The notes beneath the pieces are model-generated. The model made no database searches. It was given only the letters and a program-made list of their open reading frames with translations, and was not told where the DNA came from. Shown here one piece after another: positions 51,526 to 59,686 of a DNA stretch of 64,000 bases. The stretch spans positions 616,662 through 680,661 of the forward strand of contig NZ_JAAGLV010000002.1 in NCBI RefSeq assembly GCF_010548305.1, given 5' to 3'. Made by a program: the position numbers and the translations under genes. Source of the stretch: Streptomyces sp. SID13031 (GTDB lineage Bacteria > Actinomycetota > Actinomycetes > Propionibacteriales > Kribbellaceae). Every line of letters begins with the position of its first letter. Positions within the stretch are counted from its first letter, which is position 1.

Positions 51526-52383
51526 TCAGGCGATCGACCGTCGACGGTCGCGGAATCCGAGGCTCGTATAGGCAGCGGCATAGAGCAGTAGGGCGATCGC
51601 GAACGAGGCGCCTGCTCTCTTGGCCGCTCCGGTCAGGACACCTTCGGCGCGTGTGCCCCAAGGAGCCGTCACCGTCGTCTCGGGGTAGGTCGTGTCGGTC
51701 AGACCGTTGCCCTGGGCAACGGTGATCGGACGGCTGTAGTCCACCTCGGTCACGGTGCGGTGGTCGTTGTAGTCGGCGTGGGCGAGAGCGGCCGCGCCCA
51801 GCAGTGGGGCCGCGATCAGCAGTACTACCACCACTCGCCGCATCGTGGCGCCGAGGTGGCGAGTCCTGTCATCGGCGCTGCGAAGCTGGGCGCGTCGCTT
51901 CCACAGGAACCAGCCGACGACGACCAGGCCGAATGCCGTGCTCGCGTACTGGAGCAGGCGGGAGGGTAGGAAGTCGACCTCGGTCAGTGCGTCCCACACA
52001 ACGTGGGTGGCGACACCGATCAGAGCGGAAACGAGCAGCCACAGGACGTACCGGCCCTTGGCGCTCGGGCTCCCCGGCCGCTCAGGCTCCGGCAGGCCCA
52101 GGCCAGAGGGGAGCAGCGCCGAGATCGGTGCTCGCATCACCCAATAGACGGCCGCCAGCGCGACGGCGTACAGCAGGTCGATCGGCAGGCCGCTGAGTCC
52201 GTGGCTGTGGGTGGCGTTGAGGAACGGCCCGTACCAGTCGCCGGCGCTGGTCGAGGTGACGCCGGCGGCGGTCAGGAAGTACGGGACGTCGGGTGCCATC
52301 GAGCCGGCGACCAGGGCTGCTGGGACGAAGGGTTTGCGCAGCAGCGGCAGAACCGCGGCGGGATGAGCCAGGGTGAAGGGCAT
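51526..52383 (-). CDS. DUF4184 membrane protein
   Basis: A 285-residue membrane protein that begins MPFTLAHPAAVLPLLRKPFV followed by PAALVAGSMAPDVPYFL, the DUF4184 signature, also found in metal-dependent hydrolase-like YdjM proteins (H-P-A..D-x-P). About six transmembrane helices follow, including a THVVWDALTE segment that carries the second conserved His. The function is unknown; a membrane-embedded metal site is plausible. Confidence 0.85.
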   Translation of the reverse strand: MPFTLAHPAAVLPLLRKPFVPAALVAGSMAPDVPYFLTAAGVTSTSAGDWYGPFLNATHSHGLSGLPIDLLYAVALAAVYWVMRAPISALLPSGLGLPEPERPGSPSAKGRYVLWLLVSALIGVATHVVWDALTEVDFLPSRLLQYASTAFGLVVVGWFLWKRRAQLRSADDRTRHLGATMRRVVVVLLIAAPLLGAAALAHADYNDHRTVTEVDYSRPITVAQGNGLTDTTYPETTVTAPWGTRAEGVLTGAAKRAGASFAIALLLYAAAYTSLGFRDRRRSIA

Positions 52384-52439
52384 CTCGAGGGTCTTCTCTG
52401 CTCGGCGTCTCGGATAGTACGTTGCAGAGAATACTCACT

Positions 52440-53240
52440 TCAGCGGACTATTGCGAACCAGTCGGTCGTAGCGGCGTGAGCGAGGAAGAGTGGTGAGGCC
52501 GCAGCCACCGCTCCGAGTTGGCGCAGGCCCCACGGTCGGGCGCGAAGGGTGAGGGCGGCGCCGGTGAGAACGAGAGTCAGCAGCGGCCAGCTCCCGTAGT
52601 CCGTACTCACGATGAAGCTCCGGGTCTGAACCAGGGCAACGGGAAACCAGGCGATGGCGGCCATGGCTCCGGCTGCTGCCGACAAGCGCCGGTCGCCGCG
52701 TCGATCGGGCGGGCAGGCGAGTACGACGGCGGCCGTCAGCACGGCCGCGATCGGCTCGAACGGTCCATCGCCGTACAGGGCCGGCGCGATGGTCCACAGG
52801 GCGGCGAAACCCAGCAACCCGGACACGGCCAGGATTGCGCCGAGCGTCCAGCGCTTGAGCAGAGCGGCGATCGCGCCGACGCAGGCCATCGCCAGGAACA
52901 GCATGTTGAGCGTTTGCGGTCCGTCCATGGTTGCGAGATGGCTCCACGTCGACCCTGGCGAAAGCGCGACTCCGGCGTACCAGCTCATCAACTGAATCCC
53001 GCTGTACGCCGCGGCGACCGCCAGGGCGAACGGTGCCGCCAGGGCGAAGAAGCTCCCGCCGGGCGATGCGGAGTCGAGGCCCAGGCGAACTCGCAGGGCG
53101 TGCGCGACGAGGTCGGCGTCCGCGCGCAGCCGAGCCGCCCGCGGCAGGTCCATCGTCATCTCGCGATGGACGTCGAGGATCTCGTGTCCGTAGGCGGCTC
53201 GGTAGGCGGGCGGATACAGCCGGAGAAGGGGGTCGCTCAC
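52440..53240 (-). CDS. Membrane protein paired with PadR (second copy of the arrangement)
   Basis: A 266-residue protein that begins VSDPLLRLYPPAYRAAYGHE and has a short cytoplasmic domain (to about residue 70) before about six transmembrane helices (from SFFALAAPFALAVAAAYSGI). The GTG at 53240 overlaps the PadR stop (GTGA), as in the pair at 27060-28330. The LYPxxYRxxYG motif is shared with that gene. Function is unknown. Confidence 0.75.
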   Translation of the reverse strand: MSDPLLRLYPPAYRAAYGHEILDVHREMTMDLPRAARLRADADLVAHALRVRLGLDSASPGGSFFALAAPFALAVAAAYSGIQLMSWYAGVALSPGSTWSHLATMDGPQTLNMLFLAMACVGAIAALLKRWTLGAILAVSGLLGFAALWTIAPALYGDGPFEPIAAVLTAAVVLACPPDRRGDRRLSAAAGAMAAIAWFPVALVQTRSFIVSTDYGSWPLLTLVLTGAALTLRARPWGLRQLGAVAAASPLFLAHAATTDWFAIVR

Positions 53241-53572
53241 GTTGCGGGTGCGGTGCCGGCGGCCAGACGTCGCCGGACCTCGCGCGCGGTGGCGGCCAGC
53301 CTGTCCGCCTCTGCTTCCAGGCGCTCCCGCCCGGCGGGGCTGAGTGCGAAGATCCGGCGCGCCCGGCCGCCAACGACCTCTTCGCGCTCCACCTGGATCA
53401 GGCCGTCGGTCAGCAATCTGTCCAATGCTCCGTACAGCGCTCCGGTGCGCGGCGTCACCCGGCCGTCGGTGATGGTCTTGACCTCCTGGGCGATGGCGTA
53501 GCCATGCCGGGACTCGTTCGCGAGCGCGGTCAGCAACAGCAGGGCGAGCTCCTGCATCCCTCGATCGGTCAT
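53237..53572 (-). CDS. PadR-family regulator (second copy)
   Basis: A 111-residue PadR regulator: MQELALLLLTALANESRHGY, then TGALYGALDRLLTDGLIQVE and the wing GRARRIFALSPAGRERLEAE. ATG 53572 is the family start; the frame continues upstream to 53989 antisense to the TetR gene. A TCCGT-CCA-ACGGA inverted repeat lies 14-26 bp upstream and could be its operator, or that of the divergent TetR gene. Confidence 0.9.
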   Translation of the reverse strand: MTDRGMQELALLLLTALANESRHGYAIAQEVKTITDGRVTPRTGALYGALDRLLTDGLIQVEREEVVGGRARRIFALSPAGRERLEAEADRLAATAREVRRRLAAGTAPAT

Positions 53573-53585
53573 GCCACCAGAGTAT

Positions 53586-53598
53586 TCCGTCCAACGGA
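53586..53598. promoter_or_regulatory. Inverted repeat TCCGT-CCA-ACGGA
   Basis: Perfect 5-bp arms in the 57-bp gap between divergent PadR and TetR genes. Either protein could bind it; control of both promoters from one site is likely. Confidence 0.5.
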
Positions 53599-53629
53599 CG
53601 ATAGGCGACCCGGCGCTAGCATCGGCGGA

Positions 53630-54190
53630 ATGAAGCGTGCGGAGCAGGCCGAGCAGACCAGAGCGAAGGTCGTGACGACGGCTCGGCGGTTGTTCAGTGA
53701 GCAGGGGTACGACGGGACCTCGCTGCAGCTGATCGCGGACACGATGGGTGTCACCAAGGCGAACGTCTACTACTACTTCAAGACCAAGGCCGAGATCCTG
53801 GAGGCGATCACGGCCGGCTCGCAACGCGAACTGGCGGCCGTGTTCGACGCGGCCGAGAAGGTGCGCGGCCGGCAGGCGCGGCTGGAGTTCGTCATCGACG
53901 GCTTCATCGACCTCGTGGTGCAGCAGCGCGCGGTGATGCCGCTGAACGAGGACCCCGGAGTACGGCGGCAGAAGCGGTTCGCGGCGCATGCGGAGGAGCT
54001 CGGCCTGCGCGGCCTGCGGCTGCTGTTCGGTGACGAGCCGACCGTCGAGGAGCAGGCTGGGTACTTCCTGGTCAGCGACCTCCGGCCGGTACTGCGCCGG
54101 TTCCCGGACCTCTCGCCGGACGAGCTCCGCGAAGTACTGCGGAACCTCTGCCTGCGCGTGATCCCACCCGCCAGGAAAGCTGACCGGTAA
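53630..54190 (+). CDS. TetR-family regulator
   Basis: A 186-residue TetR regulator: N-terminal HTH (about residues 8-55; RAKVVTTARRLFSEQGYDGT, then LIADTMGVTKANVYYYFKT) and an unknown ligand domain. It lies upstream of an MMPL transporter on the same strand, with a palindrome and promoter between, so it probably represses that gene. The ATG at 53630 fits the family; the long upstream frame is antisense to PadR. Confidence 0.9.
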   Translation: MKRAEQAEQTRAKVVTTARRLFSEQGYDGTSLQLIADTMGVTKANVYYYFKTKAEILEAITAGSQRELAAVFDAAEKVRGRQARLEFVIDGFIDLVVQQRAVMPLNEDPGVRRQKRFAAHAEELGLRGLRLLFGDEPTVEEQAGYFLVSDLRPVLRRFPDLSPDELREVLRNLCLRVIPPARKADR

Positions 54191-54251
54191 CCGCTCGCGC
54201 CTCCGGGTCGGCTTCGGGTGCGTTACCTGCTGTAGCTGTGAGCTATTTCAC

Positions 54252-54302
54252 TAGCCGTTCGGCTAAGAAGTCTTGCCGAACTGGAAGATTGCTCCGTATG
54301 TT
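54252..54302 (+). promoter_or_regulatory. MMPL promoter with TAGCCG-TT-CGGCTA operator
   Basis: A perfect inverted repeat (54252-54265) precedes TTGCCG (54273) and TATGTT (54297), spaced 18 bp, a plausible -35/-10. A TetR protein at the repeat could control the MMPL gene that starts at 54348. Confidence 0.55.
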
Positions 54303-54347
54303 AACCGGATGAATCTTCCATATCAGCTAGCGAGGAGCTGAGCGGTC

Positions 54348-56594
54348 ATGGCACTGCCGGAGCAAGTTCACTCATCACCGCGGCCCGGTCCGCTGGGACG
54401 GCTGGGCGGTTTCGCCTTCCGTCACCGCGGCAGCGTGGTGCTCGGCTGGATCGCGGCCCTGGCGCTCGCGATCGGGCTGTCGTCGGCGTTCGGTGGGGAG
54501 TTCACCGTCGACTACTCGACCTCCGGGTCGGACTCTCAGGCGGCCCAGCGGCTGCTGGAGGAGCGGTTCCCGGCTCAGTCCGGGGCAACTGTGACGGTCG
54601 TGGCCCATTCCGACGCGGGGATCGCCGGATCGCGAGTAGATGTCACCAAGCTGTTGACCGAACTGAAAGGCGTACCGCACGTGGTGAGTGCGGAAGACCC
54701 GTTCGTGACACCGGGCGGAGTCTCCGCCGACGGCCAGACCGCGGTGGCGCGGTTGCGCCTCGACGTGGTCAACCCCGCTGACATGCCGGTCGAGGAGAGC
54801 CGGAAGCTGATCGACCTGGTCGAGGCGCAGAACTCCGGCCGGCTCGGTACGGCGATCGGCGGTCAGGCGATCAACCTGGCCGACACCGGCTCCATCGGGT
54901 CCGAGGGCCTCGGCCTGGCGGCAGCGGCGATCATCTTGCTGCTGACCTTCGGCTCGGTGGTGGCGGCTGGTCTGCCGATCATCGTCGCGATCATCGGTCT
55001 GGTGGTCAGTGGTGCGCTCACCGGCTTGGTGATCAACCTGGCCGATGCGCCCGAGTGGTCGACGTCGCTGGCGACGATGATGGGGATCGGCATCGGGATC
55101 GACTATGTGTTGCTGATGGTGACCAGGTTCCGCGAGTGGCGATTGGCCGGGCTCGATCCGCAGGCGGCCACGGTGGCGACGCTCGACACGGCCGGCCGTT
55201 CGGTGGTCGTTGCCGGTAGCACCGTCGTGGTCAGCCTGCTGGGCCTGTTCGCGATGGGGATCCCCTACATGCGTGGCGCCGCACTTGTCACCATCACGGC
55301 AGTACTGGTCACGGTACTGGCCAGCGTCACCTTGTTCCCGGCTCTGCTCGGGTTCCTGGGCAAGCATGTCGAGCGACTCCGGTTGCCGCTGGTTCGACGG
55401 AGGCCGGCCACCAGCGTGACCGCCGACGGGCACGTGGATCCCAGTGGGTTCTGGCTCCGTTACAGCCGCTTCGTCGAACGGCACCGGATCGTCGCGGCCG
55501 TGGCTGGTATCGGCGCCCTGGCAGCGCTGGCCCTGCCGTTCTTCGGGGTGCAGTACGGATTCCCCGATGCCGGTAACAACCGGACCGAGACGACCACCCG
55601 GCAGGCCTACGACCAGATCTCCAACGGCTTCGGTCCCGGTGTCAACGGTCCGCTGCTGCTCGCCGTCGAGCTTCCTGAAGGCCTGCGAGACCAGTCGGCG
55701 CTGCCTGCTCTGGCTCAAGCGCTGCGGGAGACGGAAGGCGTTGCCTCGGTCAGCCAGCCGCAGGTCAACCCGGCTGGTGACACGGCGGTCCTGACGGTGG
55801 TACCGAAGACTGGTCCGCAGGACGCGGCCACTGAGGATCTGGTGCAGCGGATCCGTGAAGAAACGGTGCCGAAGGCAACTTCCGGGACCGATCTCGAGGT
55901 CCGCGTCGGCGGCGTGGTGGCGAGCTCGATCGACAGTACCGAGGACCTGGCCAGCCGGATCCCGTTCCTGATCGGCGGCGTCGTCCTGTTGTCCATGCTG
56001 CTGCTCCTGGTCAGCTTCCGCAGCGTCGCCGTGGCGGTGAAGGCGGCGGTGATGAACTTGCTCTCGGTCGGCGCGGCGTACGGCGTGGTGTCGCTGGTAC
56101 TGGATGGCGGCTGGCTCGGTCAGCTGGTCGGGATCGACACCCACACACCGCTGCCGCCGTTCGTACCGGTACTGATGTTCGCGGTGCTGTTCGGGTTGTC
56201 GATGGACTACGAGGTGTTCCTGGTCAGCCGGATGCGCGAATCGTGGGTCAGAACCGGGGACAACCACCGTGCGGTCACCGACGGACTGGCCGGTACGGCC
56301 CGGGTGATCACGGCGGCGGCGCTGATCATGATCGCGGTGTTCATCGCGTTCGTGCCAAGCCCGGACATCATCCTCAAGGTGATCGGAATCGGGATGGCGA
56401 CCGCGATCCTGCTGGACGCCACCATCGTCCGGCTGGTGATCGTGCCGGCCGTGATGCACATCCTCGGCCGGGTCAACTGGTGGATGCCGCAATGGCTGAG
56501 CAAGCGGCTGCCCGAACTGCACATCGAGGGCCACGCGGATCACCACCTGCCGCCGAAGCCCGCCACCGAGACGCCGGAGCCCGTCCTCGCATAG
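54348..56594 (+). CDS. MMPL-family transporter
   Basis: A 748-residue RND-type membrane protein with about twelve helices in two halves (first 1-360, second 370-748). Each half has an outer loop after helix 1 (ALALAIGLSSAFGGEFTVDY) and a helix bundle; SLATMMGIGIGIDYVLLMVT and LMFAVLFGLSMDYEVFLVSR carry the conserved Asp residues of proton relay. MMPL proteins export lipids or drugs across the membrane. GAGGAG precedes the ATG. The TetR gene upstream is its likely repressor. Confidence 0.93.
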   Translation: MALPEQVHSSPRPGPLGRLGGFAFRHRGSVVLGWIAALALAIGLSSAFGGEFTVDYSTSGSDSQAAQRLLEERFPAQSGATVTVVAHSDAGIAGSRVDVTKLLTELKGVPHVVSAEDPFVTPGGVSADGQTAVARLRLDVVNPADMPVEESRKLIDLVEAQNSGRLGTAIGGQAINLADTGSIGSEGLGLAAAAIILLLTFGSVVAAGLPIIVAIIGLVVSGALTGLVINLADAPEWSTSLATMMGIGIGIDYVLLMVTRFREWRLAGLDPQAATVATLDTAGRSVVVAGSTVVVSLLGLFAMGIPYMRGAALVTITAVLVTVLASVTLFPALLGFLGKHVERLRLPLVRRRPATSVTADGHVDPSGFWLRYSRFVERHRIVAAVAGIGALAALALPFFGVQYGFPDAGNNRTETTTRQAYDQISNGFGPGVNGPLLLAVELPEGLRDQSALPALAQALRETEGVASVSQPQVNPAGDTAVLTVVPKTGPQDAATEDLVQRIREETVPKATSGTDLEVRVGGVVASSIDSTEDLASRIPFLIGGVVLLSMLLLLVSFRSVAVAVKAAVMNLLSVGAAYGVVSLVLDGGWLGQLVGIDTHTPLPPFVPVLMFAVLFGLSMDYEVFLVSRMRESWVRTGDNHRAVTDGLAGTARVITAAALIMIAVFIAFVPSPDIILKVIGIGMATAILLDATIVRLVIVPAVMHILGRVNWWMPQWLSKRLPELHIEGHADHHLPPKPATETPEPVLA

Positions 56595-56659
56595 CGCAGG
56601 TCTCCGGTAGGCCGGCCCATCGTCTCGATCCCCCCGGGCGGTGGGTCGGCTCGTTGGAG

Positions 56660-57100
56660 CTAGTCCAGCGCCTCGATGCAGGCGAGGAGGTCATTCAGTA
56701 GCCGGTCCTGCTGGGGGTTGGTGAATGGCGTGAGCATCCGCTGTTCGACGGCGCGTACGGCGGTACTGGCGGCGTGGAGTTGTTTGCGGCCGGCGGGGGT
56801 GAGTTTGCTGGGCAGGGCGCGGCCGTGAGGGGCGGTCTCCGGGCGGGTGATCAGTCCCCGGTCCTGGAGTCCGCGGAGGACCAGGTTCATCGACTGGCGG
56901 GTGACGAACACGGCTCGGGCGAGCTCGGCGTTGGACAGCCCGGGCTGCTGGGAGAGGACTTCGAGGCACGAGTACTGCGGCACCGTCAGGTCCAGTGGCC
57001 GTAGGGCGGAGTCCATGGCTGTGCGCAGTGCTGTAGCCGCTCGTTTCAACGTGTAGCCCACCGCCTTCTCCAGGGGGCCGACCTGCTCGCCTTGACTCAT
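56660..57100 (-). CDS. MarR-family regulator
   Basis: A 146-residue MarR protein. The winged helix (about residues 45-110) has YSCLEVLSQQPGLSNAELAR and AVFVTRQSMNLVLRGLQDRG, with the wing at TRPETAPHGRALPSKLT. It is divergent from a VOC protein. Two perfect ATGTCA-N6-TGACAT repeats lie in the gap, one over its own start codon, so autorepression and control of the VOC gene are likely. Confidence 0.92.
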   Translation of the reverse strand: MSQGEQVGPLEKAVGYTLKRAATALRTAMDSALRPLDLTVPQYSCLEVLSQQPGLSNAELARAVFVTRQSMNLVLRGLQDRGLITRPETAPHGRALPSKLTPAGRKQLHAASTAVRAVEQRMLTPFTNPQQDRLLNDLLACIEALD

Positions 57101-57143
57101 GTCAACATCCTGACATACATTCTCTATGTCAACACACTGACAT
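57099..57143. promoter_or_regulatory. Two MarR operators ATGTCA-N6-TGACAT
   Basis: Perfect 18-bp inverted repeats at 57099-57116 and 57126-57143, centres 27 bp apart, in the divergent promoter. The spacers (ACATCC, ACACAC) differ, so the arms are what is conserved. Confidence 0.75.
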
Positions 57144-57160
57144 GCAACCCGAGGATGAAC

Positions 57161-57532
57161 ATGACTGTGACCGGACCGGACTTTCTTGCCCTGCAGGTGC
57201 GCGACCTCGACCGTGCGGCCGAGTTCTACGAGACCCACCTCGGGCTGCGCAGGCTGCCGGCCAATCCGCCTGGTGCGGTGGTGTTCGACACCAAGCCGAT
57301 CTCGTTCGCGGTGCGGGAGCCACTGCCTGGCGTCGATCTGGACGCCGCATCCCCGCGCCCGGGGCTGGGGGTCGCGCTGTGGCTGCACTCCACTGACGCG
57401 CAAGCGCTGCACGACCAGCTGGCCGACGCGGGCGTCCCGATCGTCGCAGCTCCGTTCGACGGGCCTTTCGGTCGTACATTCGCCTTCTCCGACCTGGACG
57501 GGTACGCCATCACGATCCACGACAAGGCCTGA
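57161..57532 (+). CDS. VOC-family protein
   Basis: A 123-residue vicinal oxygen chelate protein: LALQVRDLDRAAEFYETHLG at the start and TFAFSDLDGYAITIHDKA at the end. It resembles glyoxalase/bleomycin-resistance types; His and Glu metal ligands are only partly visible, so binding rather than catalysis is possible. ATG 57161 has GAGG six bases upstream. MarR operators lie directly before it, and it overlaps the AlkA-like gene (TGATG), suggesting a MarR-inducible two-gene unit. Confidence 0.88.
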   Translation: MTVTGPDFLALQVRDLDRAAEFYETHLGLRRLPANPPGAVVFDTKPISFAVREPLPGVDLDAASPRPGLGVALWLHSTDAQALHDQLADAGVPIVAAPFDGPFGRTFAFSDLDGYAITIHDKA

Positions 57533-58401
57533 TGGTGGTGGCGCGTCACGAGGTGACCGTCGAGGTGCTCGGGCCCTGGTCGCTTGCCACGAGCAAGCAG
57601 TTCTGGGAGGGGTTCGCGCCGGCTGCATTACCTTCGCAGCGCGAGGCGCGGGAGATGTGGACGGTGTTCCGGGTCGAGGGTGACTGGAGCAGCGCTGAGG
57701 TGCGAGTCACCCAGCAGGGCAGCGCGGCGCGGATCGTCGTCGAGGGTGATGGCGATCTTGACCGGGCGGCCGCCCAGGCCTGCCGGTTCCTGTCGCTGGA
57801 TGTCGACGGGCGTGGCTGGCCCGAGGTCGCCCTGCGGGACGAGGTGATCGCCGATGCTCAGAATCGGCTGCCCGGTCTGCGGCCGTGTGGGTTCCATTCG
57901 CCGTACGAGGCGGCGGCGTGGGCTGTGTTGTCCCAGCGGATACGGATCGTCCAAGCCACAAAGCTCCGCGACGATCTGGTTCGTGATCACGGCGACAGCG
58001 GCGCGTTCCCTGCTCCGGACCGGTTGCGTGGCCTCGACCTAGAGCTTCCTGGCCGCAAGACCGAGTACCTGCACGCCGTCGCCGAAGCCGCAATGGACGG
58101 CCGGCTGGACGGCGACAACCTGCGTGCAATGGGAGTCGAAGACGCGGTGCGCGTAGTACAGGAGGTGAAGGGCCTCGGTCCGTTCGCTGCCGAGTTGGTC
58201 GTCATTCGTGGAGCCAATGCGCCAGACGCGATCCCACACAACGAGCGTCGCCTCGACGATGAAATCACTTACCGGTATGGCGCCGGCCGCACCCTCGCCG
58301 AGGTCTCCGAGAGCTGGCGCCCGTTCCGCACCTGGGCAGCCGTCCACCTACGCACCCTCCGCGAAGACCGCACCCAGGAGATCAGCGGACGCCGGCCTTG
58401 A
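57532..58401 (+). CDS. DNA-3-methyladenine glycosylase 2-like (AlkA/HhH-GPD) protein
   Basis: A 289-residue protein with an AlkA N-terminal-like domain and an HhH-GPD domain (about residues 120-270). RPCGFHSPYEAAAWAVLSQR leads, and VKGLGPFAAELVVIRGA is the helix-hairpin-helix. The position of the catalytic Asp, in the usual PxDD motif, reads PHNERRL, so Glu may replace it. AlkA-type enzymes remove alkylated bases. It overlaps the VOC gene by one base, so the two share MarR control. Confidence 0.83.
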   Translation: MVVARHEVTVEVLGPWSLATSKQFWEGFAPAALPSQREAREMWTVFRVEGDWSSAEVRVTQQGSAARIVVEGDGDLDRAAAQACRFLSLDVDGRGWPEVALRDEVIADAQNRLPGLRPCGFHSPYEAAAWAVLSQRIRIVQATKLRDDLVRDHGDSGAFPAPDRLRGLDLELPGRKTEYLHAVAEAAMDGRLDGDNLRAMGVEDAVRVVQEVKGLGPFAAELVVIRGANAPDAIPHNERRLDDEITYRYGAGRTLAEVSESWRPFRTWAAVHLRTLREDRTQEISGRRP

Positions 58402-58487
58402 TGACCCGCTCCCGGAAACCCGACTGACGGCCGTGCCCAGCTCGTGACGTCACCGACGCAGGCAAGGAAACCATGGATGTAAGCCGG

Positions 58488-59549
58488 CTACATCGGGAGT
58501 GGTGCCACGTAAGTGCGTCGGCGGCGTAGGTGTAACCGCATCAGCCGCAGGCGGCGCAACTCGCGGGAGCACAGCGCCACCTCGCCTGCGAAGCGATGGT
58601 CGTTCTGCTCATACACCTGCACGAAAGCGAGCCGGGCTTCGTTCATCGCGCCCACCGCCGCGCCCCTGCTTCGCTGCGCTTCGAGGTGGTGAGCGTAGTC
58701 GTACAAAGCCCGCGCCAGTTCGCGTTTGTGCCACAGGCTGTGCGGAACCACTTCCCGGTATATCTCCACGGCCATCCGCATGTTCTCGACTGCCGCGGCG
58801 TAGCGTCGGGCCGCGTAGTCATCCCTCGCCTTGTCCGCATGCGATTCTGCCTGCGTCAGCTTGGCCTGCCGTTGCTTCCGCTTCTCGTTGTCACTCCGTG
58901 CAGCCTGCCGGGTGAGGCCCTCCGCTGCGACAGGCTGGGAAGTCGCGTCGGCCGGGTCGTGGCCGGCAAGCAGGTCGACCACCGCCTGGCGCCCGGCCGC
59001 CACTTGATCGGCCTTGACCGCGTACCGGTCGCTGAACCGTGCCAACTCCCGGAAGGTTCCGAGCGCCACCTCCGCCAATCGCCGCGCCTCGGCTGCTCCA
59101 GTCCTGGCCTCGTGTTCGGCGATGAGCCCGGCCAGAACCAACTGCACCTCCGCGGTCTGGGCATACAGCCACGCGAACCGATCCTTGAGCGGGCCGGGCC
59201 CGGCGGGGAAAATCACCGAGTCGTCACCCAGCATCCGACTGACCCGCTGAGGATTGTCCAACTCTCGATCGACTATCGAGTGCACGTCCAGCGCCTTTCG
59301 CGCCGCCGACAGCGCTTCACCGCTGTCTCCAAGCGACTCATGGATCTGGCTCTTGGTGGTCAGAGCCTGCGCCAGCAGCACAACGTCGTCGTCCTGGTCG
59401 GCTATCGCCACTGCCTCTTCGGCCGCGGCCACCGCAATCTTGCTGTGTCGCAGCGCCGCGTCCCAGCGCCCACTCTGCACAGCGCCCGTCGCCTGCGCCT
59501 GCGCTCGGGTTGCCCGCACACGAGAACCTGCCGCCGACCTCTGCGCCAT
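58488..59549 (-). CDS. TPR-like protein of unknown function
   Basis: A 353-residue, mostly helical Ala/Arg-rich protein. Repeats such as WDAALRHSKIAVAAAEEAVA and YAAAVENMRMAVEIYREVV fit tetratricopeptide units, and a charged linker RQAKLTQAESHADKARDDYA may be coiled coil. It has no signal peptide. TPR proteins scaffold other proteins; the partner is unknown. A GATGTA-N7-TACATC hairpin lies over its stop codon (58476-58494) and could terminate transcription. Confidence 0.7.
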   Translation of the reverse strand: MAQRSAAGSRVRATRAQAQATGAVQSGRWDAALRHSKIAVAAAEEAVAIADQDDDVVLLAQALTTKSQIHESLGDSGEALSAARKALDVHSIVDRELDNPQRVSRMLGDDSVIFPAGPGPLKDRFAWLYAQTAEVQLVLAGLIAEHEARTGAAEARRLAEVALGTFRELARFSDRYAVKADQVAAGRQAVVDLLAGHDPADATSQPVAAEGLTRQAARSDNEKRKQRQAKLTQAESHADKARDDYAARRYAAAVENMRMAVEIYREVVPHSLWHKRELARALYDYAHHLEAQRSRGAAVGAMNEARLAFVQVYEQNDHRFAGEVALCSRELRRLRLMRLHLRRRRTYVAPLPM

Positions 59550-59686
59550 CCTGCCTCCCTCGCAACCTCCACCAATGATCTACCAGACAGCCTCGGCAGC
59601 CCGCCGCCCCTTGGCCTGTTGCGGCCACGCTCAGCGATTGCGTCGGCGGCCGGCGACGGACTGCTCGCCTTGGTAGACGTCACTCG

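Noticed and set aside
51081..51725. 214-residue plus-strand ORF
   Set aside because: It runs out of frame across the hypothetical gene and into the antisense of DUF4184 and has Arg/Ser-rich shadow composition.
54375..56546. 723-residue minus-strand ORF opposite the MMPL transporter
   Set aside because: Gln/His/Arg/Asp-rich composition is typical of an antisense frame; the plus-strand MMPL protein accounts for the region.
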